A DNA stretch of 17,224 nt from an uncultured Bacilli bacterium. GTDB taxonomy: Bacteria; Bacillota_I; Bacilli_A; RF39; UBA660. The notes below the pieces were generated by a model. The model did not search any database. It was not told where the DNA came from and worked only from the letters and a program-made list of their open reading frames with translations. The stretch is taken from NCBI GenBank assembly GCA_948629335.1, contig CAPHZB010000027.1, positions 1 to 17,224 of the forward strand, in the 5' to 3' direction. The position numbers and the translations under genes were made by a program. Shown here one piece after another: positions 1-6,751 of the stretch (position 1 is the first letter of the stretch; every line of letters starts with the position of its first letter).

Positions 1-27
1 TATACAGGATTTTTTTTTGTTTGTCAA
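1..27 (-). promoter_or_regulatory. Divergent promoter reading out of the left edge
   Basis: On the minus strand a perfect -35 TTGACA lies at 27-22. A 17-base spacer with a run of nine A follows, and then TATA at 4-1, where the window ends. The -10 hexamer is therefore cut and only four of its six bases can be seen. It implies a leftward gene outside the window, divergent from the lipoprotein gene at 191. Confidence 0.5.
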
Positions 28-132
28 ATCTATTTTCTAGCTAATTCTACCCTAAAATTAATCCTTCAATTTTTTTACTAGTTAAAATAACAACATCTTC
101 CTACCCCTTCTCCTCTTATTTTTATAAAACAA

Positions 133-160
133 TTGCAATAAAAAAAATATATGATATACT
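133..160 (+). promoter_or_regulatory. Extended -10 promoter for the lipoprotein gene
   Basis: A -35-like TTGCAA at 133-138 is followed after 16 bases by TATACT at 155-160. TG at 152-153 gives an extended -10 element. The predicted start of transcription is near 167, just before the ribosome binding site GGAAGG (175-180) and the ATG at 191. Bases 28-132 show no gene on either strand. Confidence 0.65.
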
Positions 161-190
161 AAAGATAACGTTACGGAAGGTGGTGATTGT

Positions 191-667
191 ATGAAACTAT
201 ACGCAAAGATAATGGCTTTACTAATACTTTCTATTGTTTTCTTAGGTATTTCAGGATGTTCAAAAAAAGAGGAAAACATTTCAGGAAACCTAGAAGACAT
301 TATGACGCAGGTATATGCAAGTGTGCCAGAAGAAGAGCGACCAATGTATCTTGAAAATATAACAGTTACAAAAGAAAATGCAGAAGGTTTTCTTGGAACA
401 AACGATATTGATTTTAAGGAAGCCCTTGCTAGTGAATCTATGGTCACTTCTATAGCGCATTCAGTTGTTCTTGTTCGTATGAAAGACACAAAAAGCGTAG
501 AGGAAGCAAAAACAAAGATTAAAGAAAATATCGACCCAAGAAAATGGATTTGTGTTGGTGTCGAAAATGTAATCGTTGAAAGTAGAGGAGACTTAATCAT
601 CGTTATTTTAAATGATGAATATGGTAACAAAATTCTAAACGATTTCAAAAATCTAAAAACGAAATAA
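191..667 (+). CDS. Small lipoprotein, DUF4358-like
   Basis: This 158-residue protein has a lipoprotein signal peptide: a lysine-containing start, a hydrophobic stretch at about residues 8-20 and the lipobox I-S-G-C with the acceptor cysteine at 23. It should be lipid-anchored on the outer face of the membrane. The mature part is a small alpha/beta domain: a region containing Q-V-Y-A-S-V-P, a conserved-looking A-H-S-V-V-L-V-R strand at about 90-97, and a final strand V-E-S-R-G-D-L-I-I-V. This layout resembles DUF4358 lipoproteins, which from memory often lie near MBOAT genes in gut Bacillota; no search was run. Its biochemical role is unknown. Position suggests a link to the glycan acylation pair downstream. 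The ATG has a good ribosome binding site and its own promoter. Confidence 0.8.
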   Translation: MKLYAKIMALLILSIVFLGISGCSKKEENISGNLEDIMTQVYASVPEEERPMYLENITVTKENAEGFLGTNDIDFKEALASESMVTSIAHSVVLVRMKDTKSVEEAKTKIKENIDPRKWICVGVENVIVESRGDLIIVILNDEYGNKILNDFKNLKTK

Positions 668-690
668 AAGCCTCTTACAAGAGGTTTTTC
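667..690 (+). terminator. Terminator or attenuator between lipoprotein and MBOAT genes
   Basis: The stem CCTCT/AGAGG (671-675 with 680-684) has a four-base TACA loop and is followed by TTTTTC. An A-run upstream can extend the pairing. The MBOAT start codon is only 17 bases further on and I see no separate promoter for it. The hairpin is thus more likely to cause partial termination, so that the lipoprotein is made in excess of the acyltransferase. Confidence 0.65.
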
Positions 691-706
691 TATTCATGGA
701 GGAATT

Positions 707-2104
707 ATGGTATTTTCAAGTATTACATTTTTATATTATTTTTTACCTATTGTTTTATTTTTATATTTTATAGTTCCCTGGAAGTGCAAAAATATAATTC
801 TACTTCTAAGTAGCCTTATTTTTTATTTTTATGGAGAACCTAGATACTGTATTTTACTTCTTTTTTCGGCCATTTTTAACTATATTTTTGGAAAATGGAT
901 TGAATCTTGTAAAAAGAAACCATTAAAAACATTTCTGCTTGTATTTTCTTTACTTATAAACTTCGGCATTCTTTTTTATTTCAAATATTACAATTTCTTT
1001 TCAGAAACCGTCAACTCGCTTTTTCCAAATCTTCTTCCCTATCTTTCAATCACTTTACCGATTGGAATTAGTTTTTTTACATTTCAAACTACCAGTTATG
1101 TTATCGACCTTTATCGTGGAAAAATAAAAAGTTCTAAAAATGTTTTAGATTTTATGACATATATATCTATGTTTCCCCAGTTAATTGCTGGTCCAATTGT
1201 TCGTTATGAAACGATAGAAAAAGAAATGAAAGAAAGAACATTTTCTATAAAAGAAATTTCTTGTGGAATTCAGCGATTTACAATTGGTCTTGCAAAAAAA
1301 GTGATGATTGCAGATATTCTTGGTGAATTTTCACAAATACTAGGAAATGCATCACCTAGTATTTTAGGACTATGGCTTCGTGCCATCACGGAAACATTAC
1401 AACTTTATTTTGATTTTTCTGGTTATAGTGATATGGCTATTGGTTTAGGGTTGATTCTTGGATTTCACTTTTTAGAAAACTTTAATTATCCACTCATTGC
1501 CAAAAGTATAACTGATTTTTGGAGAAGATGGCATATTTCTTTATCGAGTTGGTTTCGGGATTATCTTTATATTCCTTTAGGTGGAAATCGTGTAAAAAAA
1601 GGGAGATTTATTTTTAATCTATTTTGTGTCTGGTTTGCAACAGGACTTTGGCATGGAGCAAGTTGGAATTTTATTCTTTGGGGACTCTACTTTTTTCTTT
1701 TCTTACTCTTAGAAAAGTGGATTCTTCTTCCTTTCCTAAACAAACATTCTTTTATAGGACATTTCTATACTGTGATCATTATTCTATTTAGCTTTGTCAT
1801 TTTCCAAAGAACAAACATCACAGAGTTATGTTCTTCCCTACAGGGAATGATAGGTCTTCATGATATTCCATTTGCAAATGAAGAAATTCTATTTTATTTC
1901 AAAGAATATCTTTTTCTTCTCATTTTTGCTGTTTTTCTAGCAACACCTCTTTTAAAAATAGGCTACAAAAAACTAAAGGAAATAAAACAAATAGAAGTTC
2001 TTCTTACTATCATAGAACCTGTTATCTATATAGGAATTTTCCTTTTATGTACATCATTTATCATTGATACCTCGTTTCAACCATTTTTATATTTTCGATT
2101 TTAA
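707..2104 (+). CDS. MBOAT-family membrane O-acyltransferase (AlgI/DltB/PatB type)
   Basis: This 465-residue polytopic membrane protein belongs to the membrane-bound O-acyltransferase family. Members of the AlgI branch take an acyl group from a cytoplasmic donor and pass it across the membrane for transfer to an extracellular polymer. The N-terminus is strongly hydrophobic. Family features are the P-I-G-I-S-F-F-T-F-Q stretch (118-127), P-Q-L-I-A-G-P-I (157-164), L-Y-F-D-F-S-G-Y-S-D-M (233-243), F-W-R-R-W-H-I-S-L (271-279) and L-W-H-G-A-S-W (314-320). H316 in the last motif corresponds to the conserved catalytic histidine. Length is normal. The ribosome binding site GGAGG (698-702) is only four bases from the ATG. 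The partner gene follows after 12 bases, so the two are surely co-transcribed. Substrate polymer and acyl group (probably acetyl) cannot be told from sequence. Confidence 0.93.
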   Translation: MVFSSITFLYYFLPIVLFLYFIVPWKCKNIILLLSSLIFYFYGEPRYCILLLFSAIFNYIFGKWIESCKKKPLKTFLLVFSLLINFGILFYFKYYNFFSETVNSLFPNLLPYLSITLPIGISFFTFQTTSYVIDLYRGKIKSSKNVLDFMTYISMFPQLIAGPIVRYETIEKEMKERTFSIKEISCGIQRFTIGLAKKVMIADILGEFSQILGNASPSILGLWLRAITETLQLYFDFSGYSDMAIGLGLILGFHFLENFNYPLIAKSITDFWRRWHISLSSWFRDYLYIPLGGNRVKKGRFIFNLFCVWFATGLWHGASWNFILWGLYFFLFLLLEKWILLPFLNKHSFIGHFYTVIIILFSFVIFQRTNITELCSSLQGMIGLHDIPFANEEILFYFKEYLFLLIFAVFLATPLLKIGYKKLKEIKQIEVLLTIIEPVIYIGIFLLCTSFIIDTSFQPFLYFRF

Positions 2105-2110
2105 GGAGGG
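2104..2110 (+). promoter_or_regulatory. Ribosome binding site fixing a TTG start
   Basis: AGGAGGG directly follows the MBOAT stop and lies six bases before TTG at 2117. No ATG in this frame is better placed, so the DHHW gene starts at TTG. Confidence 0.75.
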
Positions 2111-2116
2111 ATTTTT

Positions 2117-3208
2117 TTGAAAGATAAAATAATTGTTATTGGTTTTTCTATTGTTCTTGCCTGTTTTTTTCTAATCAGCCTCTTTGATAGAGATATTAGC
2201 ACCTCGAAATCAGAAAGACGAACACTTAAAACGTTTCCTACTTTTACAACACAATCTGTATTAGATGGTACGTTTTCAAATGAATTAAATACATATACCC
2301 TAGATCAATTCCCATTTAGGGAGTATATAAGACAAGGAAAGTCTTTTGTTACCAAAAACATCTACCAAAAAAAAGAAAGTCATGGAGCTTTTATTGTAGG
2401 AAATAACATATACGAATTAGACTATAAAATAAGTGAGAATTCTATTGCAAATTTTACAAATAAATTAAAGAAAATAAAAGAAGAGTACTTTAAAGAAAAA
2501 AATGTATATTATGCAATTATCCCCGATAAGAATTACTATGCACCTACTTCCCTTTTCCCAAAATTAGATTATGACACTTTTTACAAGAAAATTCGGGAAC
2601 AACTTCCCTCTTCATTTCATGAAATTGACTTACGTAGTTCTTTATCATTAAACTCGTATTATAGAACTGATTTGCATTGGAAACAGGAGGCATTAGAACC
2701 TGTTTTAAAAATAGTACAAAAGGAAATGAATCTAGAACCTACATTATTTCCTACTCTTACAAATACATACTTTCCTTTTTATGGTGCTTATTATAGTAAA
2801 GCTTCTACAGTAAAAGCGGATGCAATTACCTATCTCACCTCAGATACTATCCAAAAAACAAAGGTTTACAATTATGAAAAGAAAGAATTTCAGCCTGTAT
2901 ACAAAAAGGAGAATATAAATAACATTGACTCGTATGATATTTTCTTAGATGGAGCAACTTCTGTTCTTATTTTAGAAAATGAAAAACAAAAAGAAAAAAA
3001 AGAGTTAATCATATTTCGAGATTCATTTGCTAGTAGCCTTGCACCTGTTTTACTAGAAAACTATAGTAAAATTATTCTAATTGATTTACGGTATTTTAGT
3101 AGCAATCTCCTTGCAACCATCCCAGAATTAGATTTTAAAAAGGAAGTGCAAGATATTTTATTTTTATATAGTGTGCCTATTGTAAATCAAAGTTTTACTT
3201 TAAAATAA
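2117..3208 (+). CDS. DHHW/AlgX-like SGNH-fold acyltransferase partner
   Basis: This 363-residue protein has one N-terminal membrane segment (about 4-22) and an extracellular domain. It resembles the DHHW family and the AlgJ/AlgX group, SGNH-hydrolase folds that complete O-acetylation with an MBOAT partner. The signature is R-T-D-L-H-W-K, with D185, H187 and W188. The candidate nucleophile is S303 in F-R-D-S-F-A-S, followed by a D-L-R-Y-F stretch (323-327) typical of the family C-terminal region. Asp, His and Ser are all present, so it looks active. It starts with TTG behind a strong ribosome binding site. The gene ends at a clear terminator. It probably moves the acyl group delivered by the MBOAT protein onto a cell-wall or capsule glycan. 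Confidence 0.85.
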   Translation: MKDKIIVIGFSIVLACFFLISLFDRDISTSKSERRTLKTFPTFTTQSVLDGTFSNELNTYTLDQFPFREYIRQGKSFVTKNIYQKKESHGAFIVGNNIYELDYKISENSIANFTNKLKKIKEEYFKEKNVYYAIIPDKNYYAPTSLFPKLDYDTFYKKIREQLPSSFHEIDLRSSLSLNSYYRTDLHWKQEALEPVLKIVQKEMNLEPTLFPTLTNTYFPFYGAYYSKASTVKADAITYLTSDTIQKTKVYNYEKKEFQPVYKKENINNIDSYDIFLDGATSVLILENEKQKEKKELIIFRDSFASSLAPVLLENYSKIILIDLRYFSSNLLATIPELDFKKEVQDILFLYSVPIVNQSFTLK

Positions 3209-3210
3209 AA

Positions 3211-3235
3211 GAAGAGATGATCTCTTCCTTTTTTA
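3211..3235 (+). terminator. Bidirectional terminator between convergent genes
   Basis: The perfect seven-base stem GAAGAGA/TCTCTTC (3211-3217 with 3221-3227) has a TGA loop. It is followed on the plus strand by CTTTTTT and on the minus strand by TTTTATTTTA. It ends the acyltransferase cassette and can also end the minus-strand unit whose last gene stops at 3240. Confidence 0.85.
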
Positions 3236-3239
3236 TAAA

Positions 3240-4157
3240 TTATTTATTTCTTAAAGTGGTCATTTGTGTTTGTAAAGCACTGACTTGATCATGTATATCT
3301 TGTAAATTCATATCCACATGCATTCCCTTATCCCTATTTTTACAATATATGTTTATGTCACAAAGGAGCGATATAATTTGAATTACTTGTGGATCAGATT
3401 CTTTCAGTTCTGGTAAAAATACCCGACTGATATCTTCATCAAGTGTTTTTAACATATAAAGATAATCATAAATAGGAACTCCATACCTTGCCTGTTCCAT
3501 ATGAATCACTTTTGTATCCTTTGTTTCTTTATTATACAAAATATTCTCCATTGCGATTTCTTGATGATTATATGTAGCCACTTTCCCGAAGTCAACTCGG
3601 TTTATAAAGGATAATATTGTACCTGCTTCCTCTTCGCTTAAAACCCCATCTCCATGACATACACTGATTCCATACACGAACTCATTTTGAATAATCTCTC
3701 TTAAGTTAAATTCATTACTTTGTACTGTATGAAAATCTTTATTTAACTGTAGTAGATACATGGAAATCATTTCCTTATCCATCATAGATAAATCCAATTG
3801 GTCAATGCTTGTATATCCCTCATAAAAGTGACTTATTGTAAAATCAAAATTAGGATCAATATAATATAAATTAGGTCGATACTTTTCTAGTCCTTTTTCA
3901 GTCAATATCAGCCAAACATCCAATTCTTTTTTGGCGCCTTCCTTATCTATATTTAATAGATATTTTTGTTCTCCATAATTTATTAGAAATCTAGACTTTT
4001 TCTCTTTATCTAAAGGAACTATCTCAAGTGATTTCTTCTCCTCATCTATGGGAATCATTCTAACCTCAGTTTCTTTTCCTTCTATTTTTGTTTGTTCTTT
4101 TTTTTCCTGACGAAAAAGAGGCAAATTCTTAACAACTTCAAGTGTTTCTAAATCCAT
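3240..4157 (-). CDS. LicA/CotS-like kinase-fold protein with altered catalytic residues (probable pseudokinase)
   Basis: This 305-residue protein has no signal or membrane segment. From about residue 57 it follows the layout of choline kinase/aminoglycoside phosphotransferase-like proteins (LicA, CotS). An N-lobe strand Y-L-L-N-I-D (66-71) leads to Y-Y-I-D-P-N-F-D-F-T-I-S-H-F-Y-E-G (98-114), then L-N-K-D-F-H-T-V at 138-145. The catalytic loop H-x-D-x-x-x-x-N appears as H198-Q-E200-I-A-M-E-N205, so the catalytic Asp is Glu. The metal-binding I-D-[FW]-E appears as I-H219-M-E221, so that Asp is His. N205 and E221 are kept. Residues 1-56 are a charged Lys/Glu-rich extension with an internal near-repeat. 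Phosphotransfer is doubtful; a binding or regulatory role is likely. The SD AAGGAG precedes the ATG. It follows mreD by 46 bases. Family call is mine from motifs; exact subfamily is uncertain. Confidence 0.7.
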   Translation of the reverse strand: MDLETLEVVKNLPLFRQEKKEQTKIEGKETEVRMIPIDEEKKSLEIVPLDKEKKSRFLINYGEQKYLLNIDKEGAKKELDVWLILTEKGLEKYRPNLYYIDPNFDFTISHFYEGYTSIDQLDLSMMDKEMISMYLLQLNKDFHTVQSNEFNLREIIQNEFVYGISVCHGDGVLSEEEAGTILSFINRVDFGKVATYNHQEIAMENILYNKETKDTKVIHMEQARYGVPIYDYLYMLKTLDEDISRVFLPELKESDPQVIQIISLLCDINIYCKNRDKGMHVDMNLQDIHDQVSALQTQMTTLRNK

Positions 4158-4177
4158 AATTTCATCTCCTTAAAAAT

Positions 4178-4186
4178 AGTATATCA
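4178..4186 (-). promoter_or_regulatory. Candidate extended -10 promoter for the kinase-like gene
   Basis: On the minus strand TGATATACT (4186-4178) matches an extended -10 element and repeats the -10 of the lipoprotein promoter exactly. A good -35 is lacking. The predicted transcript would begin almost at the ribosome binding site, so the gene may equally be read from mreD. Confidence 0.4.
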
Positions 4187-4203
4187 TTAGTTTTCCTATT
4201 CTT

Positions 4204-4731
4204 TTAGACATCTTTTAGAAAAAAATTACAAAATCGTCTTTTTTTTGGATGACTAATGATTTCTTTTCTCTTTCTTAAGAGAAAAAAACTACAAAATAAA
4301 ACAAAAGGTAAATTCATGGCAAGTGAAGAGATAATACTACTAATGTAATGATCCTTAGAAAATTTTTGGTATTGAATTAAAACCAAAGTAAAATAGGTAA
4401 ATGTTCTATATAAAATTACCTCAAGAAAAAAGCAAAATAAAAAAGCAAGCTTGTTTTTTAAACAGTAAATATTTAATTTTCTCACTAAAAGATAGATGAA
4501 AGAAAATAAGAATGTATTCATAAATGGTGTCGAAGTTATGGTTAAATCATAAAGAAGTCCAGAGAAGAAGCAAAAAAGAAACTGATCTTTTTCCCGATGT
4601 AATTGTTGTACAGCCATAAGAACATAAAAATAACCATAAAGGGGTAAGAAATAGGTTCCTTTCTGTAAACAGTCTGTTACCACTATTTCGAGTATATAGA
4701 CCATAATTTCAATGCCAAATAGTCTTTTCAT
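4204..4731 (-). CDS. mreD: Rod shape-determining protein MreD
   Basis: This 175-residue, very hydrophobic protein has about five membrane segments, as usual for MreD (160-180 residues). MreD works with MreC in the elongasome, linking cytoskeleton and wall-synthesis enzymes. Sequence conservation in this family is low, so the call rests on hydrophobic pattern, the N-terminal charged/Gly-Ile start, the L-L-Y-D-L segment at about 60-64 and its position. The start codon overlaps the mreC stop by four bases (ATGA), which points to translational coupling. No min genes follow; the next gene is the kinase-like one. Confidence 0.85.
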   Translation of the reverse strand: MKRLFGIEIMVYILEIVVTDCLQKGTYFLPLYGYFYVLMAVQQLHREKDQFLFCFFSGLLYDLTITSTPFMNTFLFSFIYLLVRKLNIYCLKNKLAFLFCFFLEVILYRTFTYFTLVLIQYQKFSKDHYISSIISSLAMNLPFVLFCSFFLLRKRKEIISHPKKRRFCNFFLKDV

Positions 4732-5570
4732 GATTCTTTCCTCTTCAATACAGTAACATACTGAACAGCATCAAAATCCACCTTTGATTCAATTTCTACG
4801 ATTCTTTCTAAATCAAAATGATCCTTTGTAATAGATTTCACATATCCAATTAAAATTCCCGATGGAAAAATATCTCCTAACCCTGTAGTTGTAACTTCTG
4901 CTCCTATAGAGATTTCCTTATTTCCGGCAATTCCCTCAATCGTAAAAGTCTTCTTATTCGAATCATATCCTGATAACAATCCATAACTATACTCATCTTC
5001 TCCTTTTATCTTAACGGATATCTTTTGATTTACATCACTATTGGTAAGTAGTTTTATATCACTTGTCCCATAACTTACATTAATAACAGTTCCAATAAGT
5101 CCTCCATTCGTTATCACTGCCATATTCTCTTTAATTCCATTAGCAGAACCTTTATCAATGGTAAGTTTATCATAAAAATAACCAAGGTTTCGTCCAATCA
5201 CTGTCGCATTCAAATAACTACTTTCTACTAGGGTGCTATTTAAATCTAACATGGATTCTAGTTCTTCAATGACTCGCAAGGATTCATTGTATTTTGCAGT
5301 CATAAATTCTGTTTTTGAAGCAGTCTCCACTAAATCATTATATTCTTCATGCATCTTTCTATGCTCCTTAATATCACTAATCCACTCCTCCACTTTATGA
5401 ATGGGAACTTCAATCACATATGCTACTGTATGAATACTATCTTTTAAAAATTTATCAATCATTGTAAAGTTTTTCTGCTGTTCGATGAAAAAAGACATCA
5501 TTCCTAAGAAAAACAAGATGGAAACAATCAAAATAATGACTACATATTTTTTTTCCATATTTTGTTTCAT
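4728..5570 (-). CDS. mreC: Rod shape-determining protein MreC
   Basis: This 280-residue protein has one N-terminal membrane segment (about 8-28), a coiled-coil stretch (about 60-108, rich in Lys/Glu with L-x-x-x-x-x-L spacing) and an extracellular beta domain. That domain carries the typical N-A-T-V-I-G-R (122-128), D-K-G-S-A-N-G-I-K (139-147), G-L-I-G-T-V (157-162) and F-P-S-G-I-L-I-G (236-243). MreC is a dimeric scaffold for lateral wall synthesis. Its start overlaps the radC stop by four bases and its stop overlaps mreD by four. In Bacillus mreB lies between radC and mreC. Here it is missing, and the four-base overlap leaves no trace of a lost gene. Confidence 0.95.
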   Translation of the reverse strand: MKQNMEKKYVVIILIVSILFFLGMMSFFIEQQKNFTMIDKFLKDSIHTVAYVIEVPIHKVEEWISDIKEHRKMHEEYNDLVETASKTEFMTAKYNESLRVIEELESMLDLNSTLVESSYLNATVIGRNLGYFYDKLTIDKGSANGIKENMAVITNGGLIGTVINVSYGTSDIKLLTNSDVNQKISVKIKGEDEYSYGLLSGYDSNKKTFTIEGIAGNKEISIGAEVTTTGLGDIFPSGILIGYVKSITKDHFDLERIVEIESKVDFDAVQYVTVLKRKES

Positions 5571-6250
5571 AATACCATCTCACAATCTTCAAAAAAACTA
5601 TAATATTTTTCTTTTCCAACAATAATATGATCCTCTACTTTTATTCCATGCAGAATGCCAATTTCTTCTAATTGTCTTGTTAACTCAATATCATTTTTAG
5701 AAGGAAGTACTTCACCTGTTGGATGGTTATGCACGAATATTAAAGAAACAGCCCCATTTATAAAAGCTTCCTTAAAGATTTCTCTTGGGTGTACTAGACT
5801 ATAATTTAAAGTTCCTAAAAATAACAACCTATTTTCTAGGATATGTTTAGTACTATCAAGATAAATACAATAAAAATGTTCTTGCTCTTCATCTTTTAAT
5901 TCATTCATAAAATACTCAACCACTTCCTTACTTGAAGTAATCTTTTTCCTATAAATTAAATCTTTCTTCTCTATTCTTTTATATAAAGTCATACAAGCAA
6001 GTAGTGTAGCTGCCTTTACGGTTCCCATTCCTTTTTCCTCTAATAGTTTAGAAAGAGGCAAATTTTTAAGTCCATGAATGCCCCCTGCTTTTTTTATTAA
6101 ATTTTCAGCCAATTGTTTTGAGGAACAATTTCTTGTACCTGATTTTAATAATATGGCAAGCAACTCCTCATTACTTAAGGAATCCACTCCATTTTTTAAT
6201 AATCTCTCTATTGGTCTTTCTTCTTTTGGAAGTTCTTTTATCTTAGTCAC
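5567..6250 (-). CDS. radC: RadC-family JAB-domain protein
   Basis: This 227-residue protein has the usual RadC layout. A helix-hairpin-helix-like N-terminal part holds R-P-I-E-R-L-L-K-N-G and L-S-N-E-E-L-L-A-I-L-L (about 12-35). A C-terminal JAB/MPN metalloprotease-like domain follows, with the metal motif H174-N-H176-P-T-G-x5-S-K-N-D187 complete. The biochemical role is unsettled: the family was once tied to DNA repair, but this is not established. It starts with GTG at 6250, eight bases inside the upstream gene, with GAGGAG about 11 bases ahead. The coupling with mreC suggests one message. Confidence 0.93.
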   Translation of the reverse strand: MTKIKELPKEERPIERLLKNGVDSLSNEELLAILLKSGTRNCSSKQLAENLIKKAGGIHGLKNLPLSKLLEEKGMGTVKAATLLACMTLYKRIEKKDLIYRKKITSSKEVVEYFMNELKDEEQEHFYCIYLDSTKHILENRLLFLGTLNYSLVHPREIFKEAFINGAVSLIFVHNHPTGEVLPSKNDIELTRQLEEIGILHGIKVEDHIIVGKEKYYSFFEDCEMVL

Positions 6251-6701
6251 TTAAAACCAACTCCTCATACTTACTAATCACTTGTCCCATAATAGAACCA
6301 ATCGTTTTTTTATCGGTTGTTTCCTTTAACATTAAGTCATATTGAGACAATACTTCTTGAAAGGCAGCACTATTTACTCTTTTCTCCTTTCTATAAATAA
6401 CATAGCCTAATTCTTTGAAATATCCTTCTATTTTTTCTAAATTGGCGCTATCTTTTGTCATTCCTACATATGCATAGAAAAGTTTATCGCTTTCTTCATA
6501 AATATAAGTTTCAACATTTTTAAGGCTTTCTTTCATATTTTCTAAACTTGAATAAACACCTATTTGAAAGAAATAGACATTGCCTCTTTCCGAGGACACT
6601 TTTGCATCCCCACCTTTGTCATATTGTTCAAACATGAAATTACTCATAAAAAAACCAACAAGTATGCATAGAATAGCTGGAAAAATACTTTTTAAATTCA
6701 T
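6243..6701 (-). CDS. SPOR-domain membrane protein, SpoIIB-like by position
   Basis: The protein has 152 residues from the ATG at 6701. An in-frame ATG at 6713 would add four. I prefer 6701 because GGTGA lies a good distance ahead of it and nothing like a ribosome binding site precedes 6713. A single N-terminal membrane segment (about 6-22) is followed by a linker and a SPOR-like domain (about 40-106 in this numbering). That domain has Y-F-F-Q-I-G-V-Y-S at its start, F-Y-A-Y-V-G-M-T in the middle and a final L-G-Y-V-I-Y strand. SPOR domains bind septal peptidoglycan lacking stem peptides. In Bacillus spoIIB, also a membrane SPOR protein, lies upstream of maf-radC-mre, so this may be a shortened counterpart. 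The homology is inferred. It follows proS by about 50 bases. Confidence 0.7.
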   Translation of the reverse strand: MNLKSIFPAILCILVGFFMSNFMFEQYDKGGDAKVSSERGNVYFFQIGVYSSLENMKESLKNVETYIYEESDKLFYAYVGMTKDSANLEKIEGYFKELGYVIYRKEKRVNSAAFQEVLSQYDLMLKETTDKKTIGSIMGQVISKYEELVLSD

Positions 6702-6751
6702 ACCCTTCACCATCTATACTATAACGATTTTGTTGGTCATATTTTGTCGAA

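Noticed and set aside
82..648. 188-residue minus-strand frame over the lipoprotein gene
   Set aside because: It is antisense to a gene with promoter, ribosome binding site and lipobox, is rich in Ser/Phe as expected of a shadow frame, and has no family features.
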